From Myxococcales bacterium (GTDB taxonomy: Bacteria > Myxococcota > Myxococcia > Myxococcales > Myxococcaceae): a DNA stretch of 42,050 nt. The notes under the pieces were generated by a model. The model did not search any database, was not told the DNA's origin, and worked only from the letters and a program-made list of their open reading frames with translations. Shown here one piece after another: positions 32,539-41,250 of the stretch (within the stretch, counting starts at the first letter, position 1; each line of letters starts with the position of its first letter). The DNA lies in assembly GCA_030681895.1 (NCBI GenBank), contig JAUXRI010000159.1, positions 1 to 42,050 of the forward strand, read 5' to 3'. The position numbers were made by a program, and so were the translations under genes.

Positions 32539-35253
32539 TTACTGCGCGAGGAAACCAGTCGAGGTGAGCACCGCGGCGCACGTGTAGGCCCAGCGGCGGC
32601 GCGGGTTGGTGTCGTTGTTCACCGCCGACGTCGCGAACGTCACGCACGCCGCCGTCTCGGCCGCCGTGGGAACGCGCGACCAGAACCGCCGCTGCAACGC
32701 CGCGCACTGGGTGTTCGCCGTCGCCGCCGTCGGGTTCGCCGCGAACTGTGCGCCCACGCTGGTGAAGGTGAGGCAGCCCTGAAACGAGCCCTGGAACGCC
32801 TGGTAGAGGCTGACGGCGCTGAGCTCCTGCTCGACGTCCCACCGCGCGCCGGGCTGGCTGAACGTCTGCCCCTTGTTCTGGATGAACGCCGGCGTCGACC
32901 CCAGCACCCGGTTGTACTCGGTGACGAGCATCGGGTACGGCTTCACGCGCAGGCGGTTCTTGCCGACGGCCTGGTCGAGGCGGTCACCGTCGAGGCTGCG
33001 GCCACCGAAGCCGCCGTAGAGCGCGCTCCCGTTGCAGCCCGTGGCGACGGCAACCGACGAGGAGTTGCTCGACTGCGCCGGCACCGTCACGGCCCGGCCG
33101 CTGTTGAAGTCGAGGCCCTGCACGCCGCCAGTGAAGGACACGGTGCCCGGCCCGGTGCCCGTCTCGGTGTAGAGCCAGGTGAACGTCTGCGTGGAGTTGC
33201 CGGCGATGGTCACCGGCGTCACCGTGCTGGCCGTCGAGACGACGACGCCGCCAGTCACCGTGGCCGTGGGAGGCGACGGAATCGCGATGACGTTGCGCGC
33301 CGCGGCCTGGCCTGAGTTGCGAACCGTCATCGAGAGCGCGAACCCGGCGCCGCGAGCGACGCTGGCCGGCACCGAGAAGGCGGTGATGGTGAGGGCCGCG
33401 GCGGTCTCGACGGTGGTGGAGCGCGACGTGACGACCGCCGAGGTGATGGCCTGGCCGCTGGCGACGTCGGTGCCGCTCGCGGTGGCGCTCAGCTGCAGCG
33501 TGCCGGGGCCGGTGCCGTTCTCGACGAGCGGGAAGGTGAAGGTGGCCGTCATGCCGGCGCTGATGGTGAGGGGCGCGGCCGCAGCGGGCGTGGCGTCGGC
33601 ACCGCCAGTGGTGGCGACGGTGAGCGTGGGGACGACGCCGTTCACCGACGAGCCACCCGCGTTGCGCACGACGACGACGGCATCGAAGGTCTGGCCACGT
33701 GAGACACGCGCCGGCACCGTCACCGAGTCGATGCGCAGCGAGGGCGGCACGACGACGAGGGCGAGGTTCGACGAGGTGGGGTTCGCGGTGACGGCGGTGG
33801 TGCCAGGCATGCCGCGCGCTCCGGTCGTGAACGAGAGGCTGCCGGCGGCGGTGCCGGTCTCGGTGTAGCTCCAGGTGAAGGTCGCGCTCGCGCCGGCGGC
33901 GATGGTCTGCGCCGTCAGCGTGGTGGTGGAGCGCGCGCCAGCCCCGCCGGTCGCCACGAGGGTGGCCGGGGTCGGGTTGGGCAGCACGCCCGTCACCGCC
34001 GCGGTGCCGTTGTTCCGCACCACCATCGTCACGTCGAACGTCTGCCCGCGAGCGATGGGTGACGGAACCGTGAGCGAGGTGATGGCCAGTGACGAGGGCG
34101 CCATGACGGTCGCCGAGTCGGAGCTGGCCATCGGCGCGTCGAGCACCATGCCGGTCGCCGCGTCGGTGCCGCGCGCGCCGGCCGCGATGGACAGCGAGCC
34201 CGTGCCGCTCACGACGTACGGCCACGTGAAGGTGACGGTGCCGCCGCCGGGAATGTCAGCGGGGGCCGGCGCCGTCGTCGTGCTGGCGGCGGCGTTCCCG
34301 CTCACCGTCATCGAGGCGGGCAGCAGCGGGTTGGGCAGCACGCCCGTCGCCGTGGCGCCGCCGGTGTTCCGCACCACGAGGGTGGCGGTGAAGGTCTGGC
34401 CGCGCGACAGGTTCGACGGAATCGACATCGTCACCTCGAGCGCCGCCGGAGTCTCGATGGCGACGGGTGACGACTCGAGCGCCTCGGCCACCACGGGCGT
34501 CTGGCTGTTCCCGTCGAGGCCACGCGCGCCGCCAGTGAAGCTGACCACGCCACGGGTCTGCGCGCGGTACGTCCACGTGAAGGTCGTCGAGGCGCCCTTC
34601 TCGAGGTCTGCGGTGGTGGGCGTCGGGCCCGACACCAGCGTCGCCGTGCCTTGAGCGCTCAGCATCAGCGGCTCCGGCGTGACGTTCTTCGCGGGCGACT
34701 GGCCGACGTTGGCGACCGTCATGGTGACGGTGAAGTCGCTGCCGACGACGACGGTGGAGGGAACGACGAGCGACTCGACGCTGAGCATCGCCGCGCTCTG
34801 CACCATCACCGTCACCGACTGCGGCTCGGCGAGGACGTCGCGGTCGTGCACCTGGTCGATGCCGGCCGCGCCGACTTCGAAGGTGAGCGAGCCCGAGTCG
34901 GTCGCCGTGTAGATGAAGGTGAAGCGCTGGGTCTGCCCGCCCGCGATGTCGAGCGGGTTGGGCGCGGTGGTGATGACGGCGAGGCCGCTCCCGGTCTGCT
35001 TCGGCGTCATCGGCACCACGCTCGAGGCGGTCGACTCACCGCTGTTGTGCACCGTCACCTCGAGCAGAATGTCCTGCCCGACGCTGATCATCATCGGGCT
35101 GGCCGAGACGCTGAGCGAGAGCACCGCGGGCGTCAGCTTCGGCTCCTCCACGGGGTCCACCGGCATCGTCGGGTCGGTCGGGCCGGGCCCGGGCACCTCG
35201 GCGGCGCAGCCAACGAGCGTCAGGAACACCAGGAGCGTACGAGTCGTTTTCAT
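32539..35253 (-). CDS. CARDB-repeat lipoprotein with a cytochrome-associated C-terminal domain
   Basis: The protein has 904 residues from the ATG at 35253, with GAGGA upstream. The signal MKTTRTLLVFLTLVGC ends in a lipobox. After a Pro-rich linker, six CARDB-like repeats follow, each with a P-x-x-x-x-RGQTF or VGxD core and a TVxNxG strand (for example VPSPIARGQTFDVTMVVRNNG). The final 130 residues differ: KPYPMLVTEYNRVLG, QFAANPT, FWSRVPTAAETAAC and RRRWAYTCAAVLTSTGFLAQ, reminiscent of the C-terminal part of DUF1800/DUF1592-type proteins. It is middle gene of the operon and probably an outer-membrane display scaffold for its partners. Confidence 0.83.
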   Translation of the reverse strand: MKTTRTLLVFLTLVGCAAEVPGPGPTDPTMPVDPVEEPKLTPAVLSLSVSASPMMISVGQDILLEVTVHNSGESTASSVVPMTPKQTGSGLAVITTAPNPLDIAGGQTQRFTFIYTATDSGSLTFEVGAAGIDQVHDRDVLAEPQSVTVMVQSAAMLSVESLVVPSTVVVGSDFTVTMTVANVGQSPAKNVTPEPLMLSAQGTATLVSGPTPTTADLEKGASTTFTWTYRAQTRGVVSFTGGARGLDGNSQTPVVAEALESSPVAIETPAALEVTMSIPSNLSRGQTFTATLVVRNTGGATATGVLPNPLLPASMTVSGNAAASTTTAPAPADIPGGGTVTFTWPYVVSGTGSLSIAAGARGTDAATGMVLDAPMASSDSATVMAPSSLAITSLTVPSPIARGQTFDVTMVVRNNGTAAVTGVLPNPTPATLVATGGAGARSTTTLTAQTIAAGASATFTWSYTETGTAAGSLSFTTGARGMPGTTAVTANPTSSNLALVVVPPSLRIDSVTVPARVSRGQTFDAVVVVRNAGGSSVNGVVPTLTVATTGGADATPAAAAPLTISAGMTATFTFPLVENGTGPGTLQLSATASGTDVASGQAITSAVVTSRSTTVETAAALTITAFSVPASVARGAGFALSMTVRNSGQAAARNVIAIPSPPTATVTGGVVVSTASTVTPVTIAGNSTQTFTWLYTETGTGPGTVSFTGGVQGLDFNSGRAVTVPAQSSNSSSVAVATGCNGSALYGGFGGRSLDGDRLDQAVGKNRLRVKPYPMLVTEYNRVLGSTPAFIQNKGQTFSQPGARWDVEQELSAVSLYQAFQGSFQGCLTFTSVGAQFAANPTAATANTQCAALQRRFWSRVPTAAETAACVTFATSAVNNDTNPRRRWAYTCAAVLTSTGFLAQ

Positions 35254-35264
35254 GGGCGTCCTCT

Positions 35265-36194
35265 TCACTGGCAGAAGCCAGGATCCTTCGCGATGGCAGC
35301 AACGGCGGACTGGATGGTGGAGGTGGTGTCGAACGACGCCATGCACGCGTCGAAGACGGGGCCCTCACACTTGAACTCGGCGCGGGCGTAGAGGAACTCC
35401 ATCGCCGTGCGGCAGACGTTGAACTTGAAGTCGGTCGAGTTGACCATCGCGGTCACGAACGCCTTGTCGTCCGAGAGCATCATCCCTCCGAGCACCGGCT
35501 GGGGGCCCTCACTCGGCGCGCGGAACGTCATGGTGGCGGCGTCGGTGCCGACGCGGCGCGAGAGAATCTTCGAGACGTAGTCGAGGCCGAAGGTGTTGTT
35601 GTAGTGACAGCCCGCGCAGGCGGCCTGCATGCGGCCCGCGGCGTTGACGCCGTTGGTGTTGACGGCCGCGACCAGCTTGAGGCCGAGGACGTTGTTCATC
35701 ATGCGGTAGGCCGCGTTGATGCGGTACCCGTCGAGCTCGTTGCCCGCGTAGCGCACCATCCACGCGCGGCTGCGGAAGTAGCCCAGGCCGTTGGGGTCGG
35801 CAGCCACCACGGCGTCGGCGGTGGCCGTCGCGCCGGGGTTCACGCGGTACAGGCCGATGAACATGTCGCGCCACGGCCGGTTGTTCTGCAGCACGTACTT
35901 CGCGAGGGAGTAGCTCGCGTCTTCAGCGGGCGTCTCGCCCGGGTCGTCGTTGAGCTTCGCGTTGATGAAGCGCGAGAACTTCTCCTGGAAGACGGGCGTG
36001 GCGATCATCGCGTCGACGCTCGTCTGCGGGTTGGTCGCGCCGAGCAGCGCAGTCGTGGGCGTCTGGCCGAGCAGGCTGCCAGAGAGGCGCGTCGCACACC
36101 GCTCGCGCGCTTCGTTCTGCGCCGACGCGGTGCTCGCGACGAACACCGTCGCGGCGAGCACGAGAACGATTCGGTTGGAGAGTCTCAGGGCCAT
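35265..36194 (-). CDS. Exported CxxCH protein, first gene of the DUF1501 operon
   Basis: The protein has 309 residues with a signal peptide (LVLAATVFVASTASA). The mature part is helical, with repeated features such as PVFQEKFSRFINAKLNDDPGE, NRPWRDMFIGLYRV and AYRMMNNVLGLKLV, and one CAGCHYNNTFGLD near residue 190, a probable single c-type haem. The domain resembles the haem-bearing DUF1585/DUF1588-type proteins that pair with DUF1501 proteins. It ends 11 bases before the CARDB lipoprotein. An extracytoplasmic redox or metal-linked role is likely; the substrate is unknown. Confidence 0.76.
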   Translation of the reverse strand: MALRLSNRIVLVLAATVFVASTASAQNEARERCATRLSGSLLGQTPTTALLGATNPQTSVDAMIATPVFQEKFSRFINAKLNDDPGETPAEDASYSLAKYVLQNNRPWRDMFIGLYRVNPGATATADAVVAADPNGLGYFRSRAWMVRYAGNELDGYRINAAYRMMNNVLGLKLVAAVNTNGVNAAGRMQAACAGCHYNNTFGLDYVSKILSRRVGTDAATMTFRAPSEGPQPVLGGMMLSDDKAFVTAMVNSTDFKFNVCRTAMEFLYARAEFKCEGPVFDACMASFDTTSTIQSAVAAIAKDPGFCQ

Positions 36195-36311
36195 GCCGGT
36201 CCCTTGAGCACCGGGCGTGCCAGTCTCGTCTTCAGCAAACTCGGCGTGTTGACGAACGCGGAGAAGCGCCTCCGGGTGCCACTCCCAGCGGCGCGCTGCA
36301 GGCGAAAACGG

Positions 36312-36331
36312 GCTGTCTCCTCGGGGACAGC
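36312..36331. promoter_or_regulatory. Inverted repeat upstream of the DUF1501 operon
   Basis: GCTGTC at 36312-36317 and GACAGC at 36326-36331 form a perfect six-base inverted repeat around an eight-base centre, about 118 bases upstream of the first start codon. It could be an operator or a leader hairpin. A second short inverted repeat, CCTCT-ggc-AGAGG, lies at 36374-36386. Confidence 0.3.
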
Positions 36332-36422
36332 GGGGGTGCAGGCGCTCTGGAGTGATCTGAGGTGAACACGTGCCCTCTGGCAGAGGACACGCGCGCCCGG
36401 TGCCGCGAAAGCCCTGCGCCGC

Positions 36423-39400
36423 TCAGAGGTTCGGGTCGATGGTCTGCTTCAGCGACGGAGGGATTCTGAACCGCGCCTGCTTGCCGTCACGCTCCACCGT
36501 CACCACCATGCGCATCACCGCGAACCAGGCCGAGTCCATCAGCCGGCGCGCGACCTCGTTCGGGTCTCCTGCGGTGAGCCAGGTCTCGAGCTCGGCGACG
36601 ATGTCGATGACGTGCTTCGTCCAGTCGGCCTGCGGCAGGCCCAGCAGGTCGGCGCAGTGGTCGCCGCTCAGCAGCCGCACCAGCGCGACCGGGAAGCCGT
36701 CGAGCTCGCTGCCGGGGAAGTACTGCTGCATGAGCTCGATGAGCGGCTTCATCAGCGCCTTGCCATCGTCCGACGCCCGCCACTGCCGGTCACGAATCGC
36801 CTCCATCAGCTCGTGCGCGTCGTCGAGGTCGTTGGGGATCAGCTCGGGCTCGAGGCCCAGGAAGTGGCCGACGACCTTCCACGCGTGCAGCCACGCCGTC
36901 TGCTCCTCGAGCGAGACCTGCACGCCGAGCTTCTCGAGCCCGTCGAGCACCACGATGGAGAACGTCATCAGCGTGCCGGCCAGGTCCTCCTGGTTGAGCG
37001 GCTCGCCGAGGAGCGCGGTGTCCCACGCGGGTTCGGCGCGCGTGCGGAGGTAGTGCCGAACGGTCGCGTGCATGAGGCGAACCTTCTGCACGGTGCGCGC
37101 GCCGCGGCCGTTGGGGCCGAAGGCACCTTCACTGACGGCGTCGAAGAGGAACTGGGCGGTCTCGAAGATGCGCTGCTTCGTGTGCTTCGTCATCGCCTGG
37201 GTGCTGGTGATGACGCGCGCGCCTTTCGCGGCGGCGTAGGCCTGCGGCAGTGACGAGCAGAACAGACACGTGGCCACCTGCCAGCCCGCACGCGTGAAGA
37301 GCCGCTGCGCCGTCTCGAGCTGCTTCGCGTCGGCCCATGGCGGGAGCGCGGTGTTCTCGAAGTACGCCTTCGCCTCCGCCGGAAGCCCGGGAGGCACCGG
37401 CTCGTCGGTCTTGAAGATGTTGAACATCAGCGCGTTCACTTCGGCGACCGAGTGCTTCGCGACGATGTCGGCGATGACCTGATCCGCCACCGGGTCCATG
37501 CGCAGGCGGGCGGCGTCGAGCTGGGCGTCGCTCCAGCGGGTGCGCGGCGTGACGGCGGTCGAGGGCTGCTGCTTCCACGCGAGGTATTTGCCCAGCGCCT
37601 CGGTCGGGTAGAAGCGCGCCGCCTCGGGGTAGACGTAGAACGTGTCGGGCGGCACGTTGGTGTGCAGATACTCGCCGTTGCTCCAGGTGCCGTCTGGCGC
37701 CTGATTCGAGAGCAGGTACTGCAGGCCACGCGTGACGGCGTCGCTGTCAGCTTCACCGACGTCGATGAGGGCCTGCACCACGAGCCCGGTGAGCGGCGCC
37801 ATGCTGGGGCCCCGGCCGGCTTGCGCAATCGACACGTACGACTCGGTGCCCTCGCCCCAGCCACCGTCGGCGTTCTGCCGTCGCAGCAGGAAGTCGACGC
37901 CGCGCCGCACCCAGGGCTGCTTCAGGTCGACCTTCACCGCGGCCAGGCCCATCAACACGAAGGACGACGCCGAGAGGTAGTTCACCACCCAGCGGCCCCA
38001 CCACGCGCCGTTGGTGGCCTGCTGCGCCTTGAGGAACTGAACGCCCTTCGCGACGGCGGGGTGCGACTCGGTGAGGCCGAGGTGGCCGAGGCCGTGGAGC
38101 ACGCGGCTGGTGAGGTCCTCGGTCGACGGGTCTCCCATCGGCGGCGGCACGTCGACGACGCTCTCGAGCAGGTCGATGACGTTCGACATGTCGACGTGCG
38201 GGTTCTTCTCCATGATGGGGCCGGCGGCCTTGCCCGGCAGCCCCCACACGAAGGCCGACCACCCGCCATCGGGGTTCTGCATGCTGAAGACCCACTGCAT
38301 GCCCAGCTGACTCGAGCGCTGCACCTTCGCGAACGTGTCTTGCGAGAGCATCGCGCCGTGCTTCGACGCCATCGCCATGCCGAACGACGTCAACACCACG
38401 CCCGCGTCGTCGGCGTCGGGCATGGTGTGGTTGGTGCGCTGAAACGCCCAGCCGCCCACCAGGACGGCGTCACGCTGGCGATTGTCGACCTTCGGCATCG
38501 GCCTGGTGAGCTGGGCCTTCGCCATCCACTCCAGGGCGCGCGTGAGGTCGACGTCGTTGGGCGGTACGCCGCCAGCGAGCAGCGCGCGCGTGTTGAAGGC
38601 GGTCGACCAGACCTCGGTGCCGAAGCCGTCGAAGCGCAGCCCGCGCTCGTCCTTCACCTTCTGCGAGTTCACCCACGCGAGCGCGCGAGACAACATCGAG
38701 CGCGACTCGGGCGAGCCGATGGCGTCGAGGCACGGCAACGCGAGCACGCTGATGACGGCCGAGTCGTTCCAGCTGCCGTCGTCGTTCTGGAACGTCTGGA
38801 GCACGTCGATGGCGCCGCGGCACTTGAGCCGGTCGACGAGCGACTTGCGCGTTCCATCAGGGCCGAAGTCGCCGCGGAGCTTCTTCACCAGCAGCTCGAA
38901 CTCGAACGCCATCATGAAGACGCCAGAGTGGAAGCGCGTCTCGAGCACCTTGCGCACCGGGGGCACCAGCAAAGCGGCGGTCGACGGACACGGGAGTTGC
39001 TGCGGGTCGACGAGGCCAGCCATGCCGAGGAAGAGCGCCGACAGGTCGCCTTCGTTGATGCGGCTGAGCACCGCCGCCACGCCGCCGTTCGCGTCGACCC
39101 ACTGCTTCGCCTTCGCTGCCGGGCCCGCCGCGCCGCACGCATGGAGCGCCGCCCACCCTGCCGCCGTCGTGCCGAGGTCTGCGTGCTTCGAGTACGCGTG
39201 AATCGCGAACGAGCCGTCGGGTCGCTGCTGGCTCGTCAACCACTTCGCGGCGGCGGCGGTGTCGGCCGCGTCGAGCGCGTTGAGGTAGCGCAGCACCGTC
39301 ACCACCTGTGCCGTCACCCACGCGCCGACCTGGCCGGGGCAGTCCCACGAGCCATCGGGACGTTGCGAGCGCCACAACACGCGGTGCGCGCGATCGAGGC

Positions 39401-39443
39401 AGAACTGCACCTCCTCGAGGTTGACCTGAGTGCCTGTCACCAT
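36423..39443 (-). CDS. Fusion of squalene-hopene-cyclase-like terpene cyclase and Lcp/MpaB-like oxygenase
   Basis: The protein has 1006 residues with a strong GAGGGGG ribosome site. Residues 1-620 are a class II cyclase: QW-type repeats (SQRPDGSW, SMQNPDGGW, RRQNADGGWGE, NQAPDGTW), the catalytic acid motif as TMPDADDAG near 342, VGGWAFQRTN before it, and the C-terminal YVYPEAARFYPTEALGKYL typical of squalene-hopene cyclases. Residues about 630-960 match the DUF2236/latex-clearing-protein family: LPPWADAKQLETAQRLF, the haem-region motif KVRLMHATVRHYL near 785-797, and PLNQEDLAGTLMTFS. Lcp and MpaB proteins cleave or oxidise polyprenoid chains. One open frame spans both parts, so it is a true fusion in this assembly. 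Substrate and product are unknown; no signal peptide is seen. Confidence 0.88.
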   Translation of the reverse strand: MVTGTQVNLEEVQFCLDRAHRVLWRSQRPDGSWDCPGQVGAWVTAQVVTVLRYLNALDAADTAAAAKWLTSQQRPDGSFAIHAYSKHADLGTTAAGWAALHACGAAGPAAKAKQWVDANGGVAAVLSRINEGDLSALFLGMAGLVDPQQLPCPSTAALLVPPVRKVLETRFHSGVFMMAFEFELLVKKLRGDFGPDGTRKSLVDRLKCRGAIDVLQTFQNDDGSWNDSAVISVLALPCLDAIGSPESRSMLSRALAWVNSQKVKDERGLRFDGFGTEVWSTAFNTRALLAGGVPPNDVDLTRALEWMAKAQLTRPMPKVDNRQRDAVLVGGWAFQRTNHTMPDADDAGVVLTSFGMAMASKHGAMLSQDTFAKVQRSSQLGMQWVFSMQNPDGGWSAFVWGLPGKAAGPIMEKNPHVDMSNVIDLLESVVDVPPPMGDPSTEDLTSRVLHGLGHLGLTESHPAVAKGVQFLKAQQATNGAWWGRWVVNYLSASSFVLMGLAAVKVDLKQPWVRRGVDFLLRRQNADGGWGEGTESYVSIAQAGRGPSMAPLTGLVVQALIDVGEADSDAVTRGLQYLLSNQAPDGTWSNGEYLHTNVPPDTFYVYPEAARFYPTEALGKYLAWKQQPSTAVTPRTRWSDAQLDAARLRMDPVADQVIADIVAKHSVAEVNALMFNIFKTDEPVPPGLPAEAKAYFENTALPPWADAKQLETAQRLFTRAGWQVATCLFCSSLPQAYAAAKGARVITSTQAMTKHTKQRIFETAQFLFDAVSEGAFGPNGRGARTVQKVRLMHATVRHYLRTRAEPAWDTALLGEPLNQEDLAGTLMTFSIVVLDGLEKLGVQVSLEEQTAWLHAWKVVGHFLGLEPELIPNDLDDAHELMEAIRDRQWRASDDGKALMKPLIELMQQYFPGSELDGFPVALVRLLSGDHCADLLGLPQADWTKHVIDIVAELETWLTAGDPNEVARRLMDSAWFAVMRMVVTVERDGKQARFRIPPSLKQTIDPNL

Positions 39444-39476
39444 GCGCCTGCCCCCTCAGCGTGTTCTGCGCTCTCG

Positions 39477-40034
39477 TCACTTCTTCGGCGTCGCACCTTT
39501 GAGCTCGTACAGGCAGCTCGCGCCGTCGCGCTGCTTGATGCGCATCTCGGAGATCCAGCCGTCCATGTAGTCGCCGCCCGCTTCGACGAGGCCGGCGTAG
39601 AAGCCGGGCACGCCAGAGACGTCGCTGATCCACAGCTCGTGCGTCTGTGGATCGATCTCGGTGAAGCGGGTCTCGATGAAGTTGGCGCCAGTGCGGAGGT
39701 TGTGCGTCATGCGCTGCAGCGAGCGGCGCGCGCCGAAGACCTTCGCGGCGGTGAACATCGCCTTGCCCATCACGGTGTCGGCGAACTGCTTCACGGTGAG
39801 GCGGCCGAGCTTGTTGTGCTGCGTGTCGACTGGCTCGTTCGGGAACAGCTCGGCGCTCACGAGGTGAACGGCCTCGGCCCACTTCTCGGCGGGGTACGCC
39901 GGCTCGAGCTTTCGTTCGAAGCCGAACCCCAACGCGCGGAGCTTCCCTTCAGTCGCCGGGCTGACACGCCCGCGGGCTGCCTTGAGGAGTGCCTCCACCG
40001 AGCTGCTGAAGATGAGTCGCGAGGCAGGCTGCAT
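39477..40034 (-). CDS. DUF2378/TIGR02265-like Myxococcales protein
   Basis: The protein has 185 residues from the ATG at 40034. The pattern FERKLEPAYPAEKWAEAVHLVSAELFP, then LGRLTVKQFADTVMGKAMFTA and, late, VPGFYAGLVEAGGDYMDGW fits the DUF2378 family, largely confined to Myxococcales, whose function is unknown. It has no export signal. It lies 33 bases before the cyclase-oxygenase gene on the same strand, so the two are probably co-transcribed. It is divergent from the Ser/Thr kinase at 40173; the 138 bases between likely hold both promoters. Confidence 0.75.
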   Translation of the reverse strand: MQPASRLIFSSSVEALLKAARGRVSPATEGKLRALGFGFERKLEPAYPAEKWAEAVHLVSAELFPNEPVDTQHNKLGRLTVKQFADTVMGKAMFTAAKVFGARRSLQRMTHNLRTGANFIETRFTEIDPQTHELWISDVSGVPGFYAGLVEAGGDYMDGWISEMRIKQRDGASCLYELKGATPKK

Positions 40035-40172
40035 GAACGGGCAGCAGCGTAAGGGAGCGAACGCGCACGCGCATCGCGAAACGCACGCACACATCGACGC
40101 TGATGCGAATACGTCTGGGCTGAAGGAAAAAACGCTCCGAGCCTGTACGGTCCGCGACCGAGGGGAGACGAG

Positions 40173-41240
40173 ATGGCGATTCGCAAGGTAGGCGACTGCC
40201 GCATTCTTGGTCCGCTCGGCAAGGGCGGCATGGCGCTGGTGTATCGCGGCGTGCACGAGCTCTTGCAGCGCGAGGTGGCCATCAAGGAGCTGTCGCCCGA
40301 CTCGGCGAAGGACCCCGAGAAGATGAGCCGCTTCAAGCGCGAGGCGATGGCGCTCGCCGGCTTTCATCACCAACACATCGTCACGCTCTACGATCTCATC
40401 GAGAAAAACGATGGCTGGTACATGGTGATGGAGCTCGTCGATGGGCCGACGCTGTCGGAGCTGATCAAAGAGGCGCCGCTCCCGCCGCAGGTGGTGTCGG
40501 TCGTGGGGCTGCAGCTCGCGCACGCGCTCGAGCACGCGCACTTTCAGCGGGTCGTTCACCGCGACCTGAAGCCGGGCAACATCATGCTGTCGAAGCTGGG
40601 CGAGACGAAGCTGATGGACTTCGGCATCGCGCAGAACGAGGACCTGGACCGCCTGACGAAGACGGGGCTCGCGGTCGGCACGCCGGCGTACATGTCGCCG
40701 GAGCAGATCACCGGCGCTCCCGTCGATGCGCGCAGCGACGTCTACTCCCTGGGCGTGGTGTTGTTCGAGGCGCTCGCGGGCGCGCGGCCCTTCACTGGCA
40801 GCAACCCGGGCGAGGTGTTCGCGAAGGTGACGCAGGGCAAACGGGAGTCGCTCAAGAAGCTCGCGCCGTCGACGCCGAAGCCGCTGCGGGAAGTCGTGGA
40901 GCGCATGTTGTCGGTGAAGCCCGGCGACCGCTTCCCCGACGCGACGGCGCTGCGGCACGCGCTGGAGCCGATGCTCGCGGGCCTCGACAAGCCGCCAGGC
41001 GCGCTGCTGGTGAACTTCTTGCGGACGCGGCAGAAAATCACCGAGAGCGAAGCGCTGGCCCACTTGAGCCAGACCGATTTGTCTCAGCTCTCACAGCTGT
41101 CTCCCGCAGAGCTGTCGGCGGTGGGCGGCTCGCGATGGGGCGTGGGCCTGCTGTTCGGCGCTGCGCTCGGCGCCGGCGCCGGCCTCACGATGGAGCGCTG
41201 GCTGCCGGTGGTGCGCGCGTGGCTCGAGTCGCTGCGATGA
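40173..41240 (+). CDS. Ser/Thr protein kinase with C-terminal membrane anchor
   Basis: The protein has 355 residues; GGGGAGACGAG before the ATG is a good ribosome site. The Hanks kinase has PLGKGGMALVYRG, VAIKEL, VVHRDLKPGNIML near residue 127, LMDFGIAQ near 149 and GTPAYMSPEQI. After the kinase domain is a short linker with a TDLSQLSQLSPAELSA repeat and one C-terminal hydrophobic segment (VGLLFGAALGAGAGLTM, about 321-340), so the enzyme is probably tail-anchored with almost nothing outside. It is divergent from the DUF2378-like gene and convergent with the acyl-CoA synthetase gene. Confidence 0.93.
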   Translation: MAIRKVGDCRILGPLGKGGMALVYRGVHELLQREVAIKELSPDSAKDPEKMSRFKREAMALAGFHHQHIVTLYDLIEKNDGWYMVMELVDGPTLSELIKEAPLPPQVVSVVGLQLAHALEHAHFQRVVHRDLKPGNIMLSKLGETKLMDFGIAQNEDLDRLTKTGLAVGTPAYMSPEQITGAPVDARSDVYSLGVVLFEALAGARPFTGSNPGEVFAKVTQGKRESLKKLAPSTPKPLREVVERMLSVKPGDRFPDATALRHALEPMLAGLDKPPGALLVNFLRTRQKITESEALAHLSQTDLSQLSQLSPAELSAVGGSRWGVGLLFGAALGAGAGLTMERWLPVVRAWLESLR

Positions 41241-41250
41241 CGACGTCGTT

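Noticed and set aside
37452..40052. 866-codon open frame on the plus strand opposite the cyclase-oxygenase gene
   Set aside because: It is antisense to a gene with clear cyclase and oxygenase motifs, is dominated by Arg, Ala, His and Val in a pattern typical of GC-rich shadow frames, and has no recognisable domain.
41240..41249. Perfect palindrome ACGACGTCGT between convergent genes
   Set aside because: Ten bases of this composition are expected by chance in GC-rich DNA and it lies in a ten-base gap, so no regulatory role can be supported.
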